From positions 1 to 64,000 of the forward strand of contig QHUK01000006.1 of NCBI GenBank assembly GCA_003222085.1: 64,000 nucleotides of DNA, in the 5' to 3' direction. Below are positions 26,937 through 34,107 of the stretch, one piece after another (position 1 is the first letter of the stretch; each line of letters starts with the position of its first letter). The DNA is from Gemmatimonadota bacterium (GTDB lineage: Bacteria; Gemmatimonadota; Gemmatimonadetes; Gemmatimonadales; GWC2-71-9). A program made the position numbers and the translations under genes. The notes beneath the pieces were generated by a model. The model had not been told where the DNA came from and ran no database searches. It saw nothing but the letters and a program-made list of their open reading frames with translations.

Positions 26937-26954
26937 GGAGTGCCCCTCATGCCC

Positions 26955-27257
26955 ATGGCTAAGCGCGTCTTGCTCGAGACGCGGGACCTGCTGTTCCGCT
27001 CGAAGCTTGGCGCGGTAGTGGCCGCCGCCGGGGCGGATGTGTCCCGGGACGAGGCCGCTTGCGATCTCGCGGTAATCGAGCTCGGCGGGCCGGGGGCGAC
27101 GGAGCGGATCGGCGAGCTCGCACGCCGCGGGATTCCAGTGCTCGCCTACGGCTCTCACGTCCATGCGGAGCTGCTGCGCGCGGCGCGCCAGGCAGGCGCG
27201 GCGGCGGTGCCGAATTCCCAGGTGGAAGAACGGCTGCGGGAGCTGCTCACCCAGTAG
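26955..27257 (+). CDS. Small receiver-like protein, unknown function
   Basis: A 100-residue protein, MAKRVLLETRDLLFRSKLGAVV onward, with alternating hydrophobic strands and helices (DLAVIELGG, GIPVLAYGSHVHAELLRAARQAGAAAVP) like a CheY receiver fold. The acidic pocket and phospho-acceptor Asp pattern are not convincing, so it may be a pseudo-receiver. The ATG at 26955 or 26949 is more likely than an ATG inside the palindrome at 26922. It stands alone between two palindromes. I do not recognise the family. Confidence 0.65.
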   Translation: MAKRVLLETRDLLFRSKLGAVVAAAGADVSRDEAACDLAVIELGGPGATERIGELARRGIPVLAYGSHVHAELLRAARQAGAAAVPNSQVEERLRELLTQ

Positions 27258-27263
27258 AAACAC

Positions 27264-27291
27264 GTAGGGGCGCAGCATGCCGCGCCCCTAC
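27264..27291. repeat. 28-bp palindrome, copy 2
   Basis: GTAGGGGCGCAGCA followed by TGCCGCGCCCCTAC, a palindrome with one mismatch and nearly identical to the copy at 26909-26936. It lies between the convergent ends of the receiver-like gene and hsp20 and could work as a bidirectional terminator. Confidence 0.9.
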
Positions 27292-27316
27292 CGTCGGGCC
27301 TCCACCGCTACGCCAG

Positions 27317-27745
27317 CTATTTCGACGCGACCTGCACTTCGATCTGCCGCGGCTTCGCCTTCTCTGCCTTCGGAAGCGTCACGGTCAAAACGCCGTGCTC
27401 GTAGGTCGCCTTGATGTTGCTCGCGTCGACCGTCGCGGGCAGGGTGAAGCTGCGCTCGAAGGTGCCATAGGTCCGCTCGTAGCGGTGCACCCGCTCGGTG
27501 CGCTCCTCGGCGACCTGCTGCTTCGAACCCTTGATCGCGAGGACGTTGTTCTCCAATGAGATCTTCACATCCTCGGGTTTGACACCCGGTACCTCGGCGA
27601 TGATGCGGATCCCCTCGGCATCCTCGAAGATATCCACCGGCGGCACCCACGACGCCTCCGGGCTGTCGCCGTTCAGGCTGCCCAGCACGTCGAAGAACCG
27701 GTTGATCACCGGGTCTCTTTGAAGGGAACGAGTGGTGACGAACAT
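27317..27745 (-). CDS. Small heat shock protein, Hsp20/alpha-crystallin family
   Basis: ATP-independent holdase chaperone that forms oligomers on unfolding proteins. From the ATG at 27745 it has 142 residues. The alpha-crystallin domain runs from about residue 35 (WVPPVDIFEDAEGIRIIAEVPGVKPEDVKISLENNVLAIKG) to 135, with the RYERTYGTFERSFTLPATVDASNIKATYEHGVLTVTLPK signature including the A-x-x-x-n-G-v-L motif. AAAGGAG sits 8 bp before the ATG, a near-perfect ribosome-binding site that rules out the upstream in-frame ATG. About 92 bp further upstream is a TGTCAA-G-TTGACA palindrome. Confidence 0.95.
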   Translation of the reverse strand: MFVTTRSLQRDPVINRFFDVLGSLNGDSPEASWVPPVDIFEDAEGIRIIAEVPGVKPEDVKISLENNVLAIKGSKQQVAEERTERVHRYERTYGTFERSFTLPATVDASNIKATYEHGVLTVTLPKAEKAKPRQIEVQVASK

Positions 27746-27836
27746 TGCCAGTACTCCTTTCATTATTGGTCTGGACTCCAGCTGCTGCACGCAGGGCCCA
27801 TCGCAATCGACGTGCCGCTCCTGGCAGGCCGCGGCG

Positions 27837-27849
27837 TGTCAAGTTGACA
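27837..27849. promoter_or_regulatory. Small palindrome upstream of hsp20
   Basis: TGTCAAGTTGACA, a perfect 13-bp odd palindrome in the 177-bp divergent region between hsp20 (-) and the gene at 27923 (+). It contains a TTGACA in each orientation and may hold a -35 element or an operator. It is not a CIRCE element. I see no convincing -10 for hsp20. Confidence 0.35.
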
Positions 27850-27886
27850 AACGGGGCGTTCAAGCTGGCACCGGAGGCTGTCAGCT

Positions 27887-27914
27887 TTGCGGAGTCCGGG
27901 GCGCCATCTATCTT
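27887..27914 (+). promoter_or_regulatory. Promoter of the small operon at 27923
   Basis: TTGCGG at 27887-27892 and TATCTT at 27909-27914, spacing 16 bp, with the ATG only 8 bp after the -10 box, so the transcript is probably leaderless. Confidence 0.5.
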
Positions 27915-27922
27915 TCCGAGCC

Positions 27923-28201
27923 ATGACGCACTCCACCACGGTTGCGCTGCCACCCCAGGACGTGCTCGACCGCGCGAAGCGGTTCTTCGCGGAGCGGGTG
28001 CCGCACGCGGCCGCATTCGTGGAGAAGGAAGGGCCGGGGTTCCTGGTGCTGCGCGGTCAGGGCGGAGAAGAGATCGCGCTGCACGCGCGGGTGGATGCGG
28101 AGGGCAAGACCCGGGTGCGGGCGTCGACGCTCTTCTTCGATCAGGCGCTCGACCGCTTCCTCTCGACACTCCCCCTCGAAACCACGGTGGAGCTCGCGTG
28201 A
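27923..28201 (+). CDS. Conserved-looking small protein of unknown function
   Basis: A 92-residue soluble protein, MTHSTTVALPPQDVLDRAKRF onward. It reads as one N-terminal amphipathic helix (DVLDRAKRFFAERVP), a beta-rich middle (GFLVLRGQGGEEIALHARVDAEGKTRVRASTLFF) and a C-terminal helix plus strand (DQALDRFLSTLPLETTVEL). It has no signal peptide or Cys. It is the first gene of a three-gene overlapping set with the ubiquitin-like and membrane proteins. I do not recognise the family. Confidence 0.7.
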   Translation: MTHSTTVALPPQDVLDRAKRFFAERVPHAAAFVEKEGPGFLVLRGQGGEEIALHARVDAEGKTRVRASTLFFDQALDRFLSTLPLETTVELA

Positions 28202-28473
28202 CCGCGGTAGGCGAGCGATTCGCCGTGCGGGTGATGGTGACCGATGTGTGGGATCAGGTGTTTCTCGCGGTCGAGCCCACGACCACGGTTGCGGAGCTCA
28301 AGCGGCAGGCGCTTACCCAGGCGCTGAAGCGGGCACACGTACGAGCCGAGGATTACGTCGTGAAGTTCCGCGGCGCCCAGGTGCTCGACGAGACCACGAC
28401 GCTGGCCGCGCTCGGCGCCGTGCCCAACTCGCCTTTCATCGTTCTCCCTGCCCGACGCCAACCGGTGCGCTGA
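28198..28473 (+). CDS. Ubiquitin-like beta-grasp protein
   Basis: A 91-residue protein that aligns by eye with ubiquitin over most of its length: RVMVTDVWDQVFLAVEPTTTVAELKRQAL corresponds to the strand-strand-helix start, and YVVKFRGAQVLDETTTLAALGAVPNSPFIVLPARR to the ubiquitin stretch with [31 protein letters not shown]. There is no C-terminal Gly-Gly; it ends RRQPVR. YukD/EsaB proteins of type VII secretion are known bacterial ubiquitin-like proteins, but no secretion gene is nearby. GTG start overlaps the upstream stop; its own stop overlaps the next ATG. Confidence 0.7.
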   Translation: MTAVGERFAVRVMVTDVWDQVFLAVEPTTTVAELKRQALTQALKRAHVRAEDYVVKFRGAQVLDETTTLAALGAVPNSPFIVLPARRQPVR

Positions 28474-28733
28474 TGGTTTCTCGCGCGCTCACGACCTTCA
28501 CCGTCGGCTTCCTGCTGCTGGACGCCGTGCTGCTCGCGTACGGCGGGTTTGCGCTCGGTCGCCAATGGCTGGTGTTCTGGGGCGCGGTCTGTGTCGTCGC
28601 CGCAGTGCTCGTGGTGATCGGCTGGCGGCGATACCGTAGCGTCATGTCGGACCTGGAGCGTGCGCGGCGGGAGATGCGCGCGGAAGTGGAGTCGATTCGC
28701 GAGCTGCTGCAGGGCAAGCACCTGGACAATTGA
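28473..28733 (+). CDS. Small membrane protein with C-terminal helix
   Basis: An 86-residue protein with two hydrophobic segments (about residues 7-27 and 31-50) and a charged C-terminal helix (YRSVMSDLERARREMRAEVESIRELLQGKHLDN) that could be a short coiled coil on the cytosolic side. It starts at the last base of the preceding stop and is the last of the three-gene set. It is followed by the 8-bp-unit repeat. Function unknown. Confidence 0.7.
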   Translation: MVSRALTTFTVGFLLLDAVLLAYGGFALGRQWLVFWGAVCVVAAVLVVIGWRRYRSVMSDLERARREMRAEVESIRELLQGKHLDN

Positions 28734-28734
28734 T

Positions 28735-28824
28735 GCCGGACGGGCGGACAGGCGGACGGTGGGACGGTAGCTCGGCGTCGCCTTGCCGTCACAGTCCGCC
28801 TGTCAAACAGTGCGACCGTCCGAG
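28735..28824. repeat. Inverted repeat element built of 8-bp units
   Basis: The left arm is GGGCGGAC, AGGCGGAC, GGTGGGAC (about 28742-28765). The right arm carries GTCCGCCT, GTCAAACA, GTGCGACC and GTCCGAGT (about 28794-28825). GACAGGCGGAC at 28747-28757 is matched exactly by GTCCGCCTGTC at 28794-28804. It occupies the gap between the small membrane protein and the deacetylase gene, and resembles the 7-bp elements elsewhere but with an 8-bp period. Confidence 0.75.
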
Positions 28825-28830
28825 TCGGTA

Positions 28831-29733
28831 ATGCCTGTCCCCGTTGTGTTCCACAGCGCCACTCTTCTCCACAACCCTGGCCCCGGTCATCCCGAGCGCC
28901 CGGAGCGGATCGAGGCGGTCCTCGCCGCGCTGCGCGCGCCCGACCTGACGGCGACGATCGAGTGGGTGGAGGCCCGGCCCGCGGCGCGCGACCAGCTCGA
29001 GCGTGTCCACTCGCCGGCCTACCTCGACACACTCGAGCGCCTCGCGCGGGGGGGCGGCGGCGCGCTGGACGCCGACACGGTGATGAGCCGGGACAGCTGG
29101 AACGCCGCCGCGATGGCCGCGGGCGTGGCGATCGGCGCGGTGGAGCGAGGGATCGAGCGGGGGTCGGGCTTCGGCGCGACGCGCCCTCCAGGGCACCACG
29201 CCCTCGCCGGCCGCGCCATGGGATTCTGCCTGATCAACAACGTCGTCGTGGCGGCCCGGCACGGGCAGCAGCTGGGGAAGCCGCGCGTGCTGATCGTGGA
29301 CTGGGACGTGCACCACGGGAACGGCACCCAGGCGCTGGTGGAGCGCGATCCGTCCATCCGCTACGTGTCGATGCACCAGTATCCCTGGTATCCGGGGACC
29401 GGCGCTGCGGACGAGCGTGGCGTCGGGAACGTGTTCAACGTACCCCGCCCGCCCGGGCTCGCCCGCGAGGTGTACGTGCGGGACCTCCTCGCCGCGGTGG
29501 ACGCCGCCCTGGAGGGGTGGCCGCCGGACCTCCTGTTGGTCTCGGCCGGATTCGATTCCCTGGCGGGCGATCCGCTGGGCGGGTTCACGCTCACGCCCGA
29601 GGATGTCGCGCACTGGACCAGCGCGCTGCGCGCACGCGTCGCGCCGGCACCGGTCGTCGGGGTGCTCGAGGGCGGCTACCGGCTCGACTTGCTCGCGGCC
29701 GGCGCGCGCGCCCACGTGGGCGCGCTTGCCTGA
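28831..29733 (+). CDS. Histone deacetylase-family enzyme (class II HDAC-like)
   Basis: Zinc amidohydrolase of the arginase/deacetylase fold; bacterial members act on acetylated lysine, polyamines or acetoin-related substrates. The 300 residues begin VPVVFHSATLLHNPGPGHPERPERIEAV. The charge-relay/zinc motifs are RPPGHHALAGRAMGFCLINNVVVAARH, VLIVDWDVHHGNGTQ (Asp and His ligands) and LVSAGFDSLAGDPLGGFTLT (second Asp). Length is typical for the class II-like bacterial group. The ATG is 6 bp past the repeat element and has no clear ribosome-binding site. The substrate is not known. Confidence 0.93.
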   Translation: MPVPVVFHSATLLHNPGPGHPERPERIEAVLAALRAPDLTATIEWVEARPAARDQLERVHSPAYLDTLERLARGGGGALDADTVMSRDSWNAAAMAAGVAIGAVERGIERGSGFGATRPPGHHALAGRAMGFCLINNVVVAARHGQQLGKPRVLIVDWDVHHGNGTQALVERDPSIRYVSMHQYPWYPGTGAADERGVGNVFNVPRPPGLAREVYVRDLLAAVDAALEGWPPDLLLVSAGFDSLAGDPLGGFTLTPEDVAHWTSALRARVAPAPVVGVLEGGYRLDLLAAGARAHVGALA

Positions 29734-29760
29734 GGGTCGCGACGTCCCGATACTACAGTC

Positions 29761-30774
29761 GTGACCGCGACCGCCGCACCGCAAGCCTCCAAACACTGGC
29801 CCGCCAGCATCTATCGGCGGCCCGACGGGGGGGTCGAGCGAGGTCTCTCGCCCGCCCGGCTGCGCGACATCGTGCGCGCGGGCGAGGGCGAGCTGTGGGT
29901 CGACGTCGACAGCACCGACCTCCACCAGCACGCGCTCCTGGAGAAGGTGTTCGAGTTCCACCCGCTCGCGGTCGAGGACACGCTCTCCCCGCGCACCCGC
30001 GTCAAGCTGGAGGAGTACGACCGCTACGTCTTCGTCGTGATGGCGGGGGTCGCCTTCGACCAGGCGACGCCCAACCCGTTCGATCTCCAAACCTCCAACC
30101 TCTACTTCTTCCTCGGCAAGAACTTCCTCGTCACCGTGCATGCGATACCCTCGGTGGGCTGTGACGCCGCACGAGACCGCTTGTTGCGCAGTCCCGACCT
30201 CCTTGCCCGTGGTGCCGAGATGACGATGCACCACATCATCGACCAGGCGGTGGACACGTACTTTCCATTGGTCGAGGAGCTCAACGGCATGGTGGACGGG
30301 CTCGAGCAGAAGCTGTTCGAGGAGTTCGACGAGGGTCTGATCCACGAGATCTTCAAGGCGAAGCGGTCGACCTTCGGACTGCGGCGCCACATCGGGCCGC
30401 TGCGCGAAGTGCTCAACATCCTGACCAACCGTCCCTGCGGCTACATCCGGCCCGAAACGCAGCTCTACTACCGGGACGTCTACGACCATACCATCCGCCT
30501 GATGGAGTCGGTCGACACCACGCGCGACCTGCTCGCCGGTGTGCTGGAGACCTACCTGTCCCAGACTTCCAACCGGATGAACCGGGTGATGAAGCAGCTG
30601 TCGATCGTGGCCACCGTCGCGCTGCCGCTGATCGTGATCGCGGGGATCTACGGCATGAATTTCAGTCGCATGCCCCTCATCCACGATGCGCTTGGCTTCT
30701 GGGTGGCCGTTGCCAGCATGGTCATGGTCTCGCTGGCGATTGTGTGGTGGTTGAAGAACCGCAAATGGCTCTAA
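29761..30774 (+). CDS. corA: CorA-type magnesium/divalent cation transporter
   Basis: Pentameric inner-membrane channel for Mg2+ (or Co2+/Zn2+). The 337 residues have a large cytosolic N-terminal funnel (HPLAVEDTLSPRTRVKLEEYDRYVFVVM) and two C-terminal membrane helices at about 278-298 and 312-331 with the GMN signature in GIYGMNF. The GTG at 29761 follows a TACTAC box by 4 bp, with TTGCCT upstream. It overlaps the next gene by 10 bp. Mg2+ transport is the family function; specificity is inferred. Confidence 0.93.
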   Translation: MTATAAPQASKHWPASIYRRPDGGVERGLSPARLRDIVRAGEGELWVDVDSTDLHQHALLEKVFEFHPLAVEDTLSPRTRVKLEEYDRYVFVVMAGVAFDQATPNPFDLQTSNLYFFLGKNFLVTVHAIPSVGCDAARDRLLRSPDLLARGAEMTMHHIIDQAVDTYFPLVEELNGMVDGLEQKLFEEFDEGLIHEIFKAKRSTFGLRRHIGPLREVLNILTNRPCGYIRPETQLYYRDVYDHTIRLMESVDTTRDLLAGVLETYLSQTSNRMNRVMKQLSIVATVALPLIVIAGIYGMNFSRMPLIHDALGFWVAVASMVMVSLAIVWWLKNRKWL

Positions 30775-31787
30775 GGCTCGCCGCCGACGTTCTCACCCTG
30801 AAAACCAAGCATCCATTCGTCATCGCCCGGGGCGGTGATGACGACACGCGCGTCGTCTGGGTGCGCCTGACCGACGGCGATGGGATCGAGGGGTGGGGAG
30901 AAGCCGACCCCTCACGCTACTACGGAGAAACGGCGGACACCGTGCTGGCGATGCTGAAGCGGCTCGAGCCGCATCTCCCCACGGACCCGTTCGATCTCGA
31001 CGCGGCGGAAGCGAGGTTCGCACAGGTCGTCCCCAGGAACGGCGCGGCCCGGGCGGCGTTGTCGGCGGCGCTGCACGATCTCGTGGGCAAGCGGCTCGAC
31101 CAGCCGGTGTGGCGCCTGTGGGGACTCGATCCCGCCCGCGCGCCGCGCTCGTCGTTCACCATCGGCCTCGACACCCCCGAGAAGGTGCGCCAGAAGGTAC
31201 TCGAGGCGTCGTCCTATCCCATCCTCAAGATCAAGCTCGGCACCGATCGGGACGAAGCCATCCTGCGCACCGTCCGCGACGCTACCGACAAGCCGCTCCG
31301 CGTGGATGCGAACGCGGGGTGGACGCGGGAGCGCGCGCTCCAGATGCTCCCCGTGCTCAAAGAGTACGGCGTGGAGTTCGTGGAGCAGCCCCTGCCGCCC
31401 GACGATCTCGAGGGCATCGCCGCGGTCCGGCGCCGGGGGATCCTCCCCGTGGTCGTGGACGAGAGCTGCATCGTCGCGGCCGACATCCCGCGACTCTCGG
31501 GCGCCGTGGACGGCATCAACATCAAGCTCGCGAAGTGCGGCTCGCTGCGCGAAGCGGTGCGCATGATCGCCACCGCGCGGGCGCACGGCATGCTCGTCAT
31601 GGTGGGATGCATGATCGAAACGTCGCTGGGGATCACGGCCGCGGCGCACTTCACGCCCCTCGTCGACGCCGCCGATCTGGACGGTGCGGCGTTGACCGCC
31701 AACGACCCCTTCGTGGGCGCCACGATCGACGGCGGGCAGATTCGCCTGCCCACCGGACCGGGGCTGGGCGTCCGACGGCGGGGATGA
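30765..31787 (+). CDS. Dipeptide epimerase (L-Ala-D/L-Glu epimerase-like, enolase superfamily)
   Basis: Enolase-superfamily enzyme of the muconate lactonising/AEE subgroup. From the ATG at 30765, 340 residues: capping domain with GWGEADPSRYYGET, then the barrel with the catalytic KIKLG (second Lys of KxK) at about 155, metal ligands Asp in RVDANAGW, Glu in FVEQPL and Asp in VVVDESC, and the opposite Lys in INIKLAKCGSLREA. Members convert L-Ala-D-Glu from murein to L-Ala-L-Glu, which fits the murein-recycling genes elsewhere in the window, but side-chain specificity cannot be read by eye. Overlaps corA and priA. Confidence 0.85.
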   Translation: MALRLAADVLTLKTKHPFVIARGGDDDTRVVWVRLTDGDGIEGWGEADPSRYYGETADTVLAMLKRLEPHLPTDPFDLDAAEARFAQVVPRNGAARAALSAALHDLVGKRLDQPVWRLWGLDPARAPRSSFTIGLDTPEKVRQKVLEASSYPILKIKLGTDRDEAILRTVRDATDKPLRVDANAGWTRERALQMLPVLKEYGVEFVEQPLPPDDLEGIAAVRRRGILPVVVDESCIVAADIPRLSGAVDGINIKLAKCGSLREAVRMIATARAHGMLVMVGCMIETSLGITAAAHFTPLVDAADLDGAALTANDPFVGATIDGGQIRLPTGPGLGVRRRG

Positions 31788-34084
31788 CGGGGCCAGCGCC
31801 GGGCACCCCGGGCCTGCGCCCGGGGTCAGAGCGACCACTGACCCCGCGCGCGAGCGCGCGGATCGCTGCTCGCTATGCCGAGGTCGTCCTCCCCGTCCCT
31901 GTCCCGCGCACGTATACGTATGAGATCCCGGCGGAGCTCGGGGCCCGCGTCGTGCCCGGCGCCCGGGTCATCGTGCCGGTTCAGCGACGGCAGGTGGTGG
32001 GAATAGTTGCGGCGGTCGACGCGCCTGCACCCGCGGTGGTGGCGAAGCCGATGGTGGCCGCGCCCGACGCGGAACCGGCGATCACGCCACCGCTGTTGGC
32101 GCTCGGCGTCTGGATCAGCCGCTACTACGGCGTCCCCCTGGGGCTCGCGCTGCGGGCGCTGCTCCCGGGGGCGCTGTGGAGCGTGCGCCGGCCGGCGGGG
32201 CCTGCCGAGCAGGTGGAGCGCGTGCTCGCGCTGACCACGGCGCTGCCGTCGCTGCTCGAGCGCGAGCGGGCGTTCAAACGCGCGCCCAAGCGTCGCGTGG
32301 CGTACGAGGCCCTGGAGGCGATCGGCGGCTCGGCGCCGGTCCGCCACCTGATCGCCCGGCTCGGGCTGTCTCCCGCCGCGCTGGACGGGCTCGTGACCCA
32401 GGGTGTGGCCCGCTACACCGACGTACCGCGCGCCCGGGATCCGTTCGCCGGCCTGTCGTCCCCACCACCCCCCGACCTCACGGCCGACCAGCGCCGCGTC
32501 GTGGCCGGGATCCTGGGGACGGCGGCCGAGACGCCCTCCCTGATCCAGGGCGTCACGGGCTCCGGAAAAACGCTCGTCTATCTCGACGTGCTTCGTAGCG
32601 TCGTAGCGACGGGTACCGGTGCCATCCTGCTCGTCCCCGAGATCGCGCTCACGCCTCAAACGGTCGCGCGGGTGCGCGGCGTGTTCGGCGACCAGGTGGC
32701 GGTGTTGCACTCGGGGCTGTCGGACGGCGAGCGCGCCGACGCGTGGCGGGCGCTGCGGCGCGGCGAGCGACGCCTGGCCGTCGGGCCCCGCTCGGCGGTG
32801 TTCGCTCCCGTCCAGCGGCTCGGGGCGATCGTGGTGGACGAAGAGCACGAGCCGAGCTACAAGCAAGGGACGGCGCCGCGCTACCATGCCCGCGACGTGG
32901 CCATCGAGCGCGCGCGACTCGAGGGAGCGCGGGTGATTCTGGGCAGCGCCACGCCCTCCCTCGAGACGCTGCACCTCGCCGCCACGGGGAAGGTGGTGCG
33001 TTTCGAGCTGCCCGACCGGATCGGCGCGCGACCGCTGCCACCGGTCGCGGTGATCGACCTGCGCAGCGCCGAGCGGGTACCCGACGCCCGCGGGGTACCA
33101 TGGACCGTGGCGCTCGACGAGGCCGTGCGCGGCGCCCTCGGACGGGGCGAGCAGGTGATCCTCCTCTTGAACAGACGCGGCTTCGCGACGTACCTGCAAT
33201 GTCCCGCCTGCGGCGATGTGCGCACCTGCCCCCGCTGCGCCATCGCCCTCACGGTGCATCAGACACCAGCTGCGCTGCGGTGCCACTACTGCGGTCACGA
33301 GGAGGTTGTTCCCACCGTCTGCCGGCTGTGCGGCCAGGAGACGCAGCGGATGCGGGGCCTGGGGACCCAACAGCTCGAGCATTTCGTCGGTCTCCGATTC
33401 CCCGAGGCGCGGATCGCCCGCATGGATCTGGACACGACGAGCACGAAGTGGGCGCACCATCGGGTGCTCGAGCGCATGGAGCAGGGAACGATCGACATCC
33501 TGCTCGGGACGCAGATGATCGCGAAGGGGTTGGATTTTCCCAACGTGACCGTGGTCGGGGTCGTCGACGCGGACACCGGGCTCCATCTCCCCGACTTTCG
33601 CGCGGCCGAGCGGACCTTCCAGCTCGTGGCGCAGGTGGCCGGCCGGGCCGGGCGCGGGCCGAGCGGAGGCCGCGTCTACGTCCAAACCCGGGCGCCCGAT
33701 CATCATGCCATCCGCGCGGCGGCGGTCCACTCGGTGGCGCAGTTCGCGGCGGCGGAGCTGCCGCTGCGGGCCCCGCCCCATCCGGCGTACCCGCCGTACG
33801 TCGGGCTGGCGCGGTTCGTGGCCTCACACGAGGACGCCGGTCGGGCCCAGCGGGCGGCCGAGCGGGTGGCGGCATGGCTCGTCCGGGCCAATACCGAGCG
33901 GCTGAGCGGCGCGCTGAGCGTGCTCGGACCGGCGCCCTGCCCGATCGAGCGGATCAAGGGACGCTGGCGCTGGCATGTGCTGGTGAAGGCGGCAGAGCCA
34001 CGTGCGATCGGTCGGGTCGTGCGCGCGCTGGGCGCGCGGGCGCGGGGCGTGGTCGTGGACCGCGATCCCGTGTCGCTTCTGTAA
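31784..34084 (+). CDS. priA: Primosomal helicase PriA
   Basis: Restarts stalled replication forks. The 766 residues start at ATG 31784, overlapping the epimerase stop. The N-terminal 3'-DNA-binding domain is read from YAEVVLPVPVPRTYTYEIPAEL, then helicase motif I GVTGSGKT, motif II region VVDEEHEPSYK, and GSATPSLET. Zinc sites are formed by CPACGDVRTCPRC and CHYCGHEEVVPTVCRLCG (eight Cys), then GTQMIAKGLDFPNVTVV and QVAGRAGRG. The first about 20 residues (GPAPGTPGLRPGSERPL) are encoded partly by a CCCCGGGC/GCCCGGGG hairpin and are probably not part of the fold. Confidence 0.96.
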   Translation: MTGPAPGTPGLRPGSERPLTPRASARIAARYAEVVLPVPVPRTYTYEIPAELGARVVPGARVIVPVQRRQVVGIVAAVDAPAPAVVAKPMVAAPDAEPAITPPLLALGVWISRYYGVPLGLALRALLPGALWSVRRPAGPAEQVERVLALTTALPSLLERERAFKRAPKRRVAYEALEAIGGSAPVRHLIARLGLSPAALDGLVTQGVARYTDVPRARDPFAGLSSPPPPDLTADQRRVVAGILGTAAETPSLIQGVTGSGKTLVYLDVLRSVVATGTGAILLVPEIALTPQTVARVRGVFGDQVAVLHSGLSDGERADAWRALRRGERRLAVGPRSAVFAPVQRLGAIVVDEEHEPSYKQGTAPRYHARDVAIERARLEGARVILGSATPSLETLHLAATGKVVRFELPDRIGARPLPPVAVIDLRSAERVPDARGVPWTVALDEAVRGALGRGEQVILLLNRRGFATYLQCPACGDVRTCPRCAIALTVHQTPAALRCHYCGHEEVVPTVCRLCGQETQRMRGLGTQQLEHFVGLRFPEARIARMDLDTTSTKWAHHRVLERMEQGTIDILLGTQMIAKGLDFPNVTVVGVVDADTGLHLPDFRAAERTFQLVAQVAGRAGRGPSGGRVYVQTRAPDHHAIRAAAVHSVAQFAAAELPLRAPPHPAYPPYVGLARFVASHEDAGRAQRAAERVAAWLVRANTERLSGALSVLGPAPCPIERIKGRWRWHVLVKAAEPRAIGRVVRALGARARGVVVDRDPVSLL

Positions 34085-34107
34085 TTCCGCATTAGTTTTC
34101 CTTCCCT

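Noticed and set aside
26922-26954. Upstream ATG inside the palindrome as the start of the receiver-like gene
   Set aside because: The codons between it and ATG 26949/26955 are palindrome and spacer sequence with no conserved character.
27837-27849. CIRCE/HrcA operator for hsp20
   Set aside because: TGTCAAGTTGACA does not match the TTAGCACTC-N9-GAGTGCTAA pattern.
31813-31832. Strong hairpin CCCCGGGC-CTGC-GCCCGGGG considered as a terminator after the epimerase gene
   Set aside because: It lies within the priA reading frame just after its ATG, with no T run. It may be a fourth kind of repeat, but one copy is not enough to claim this.
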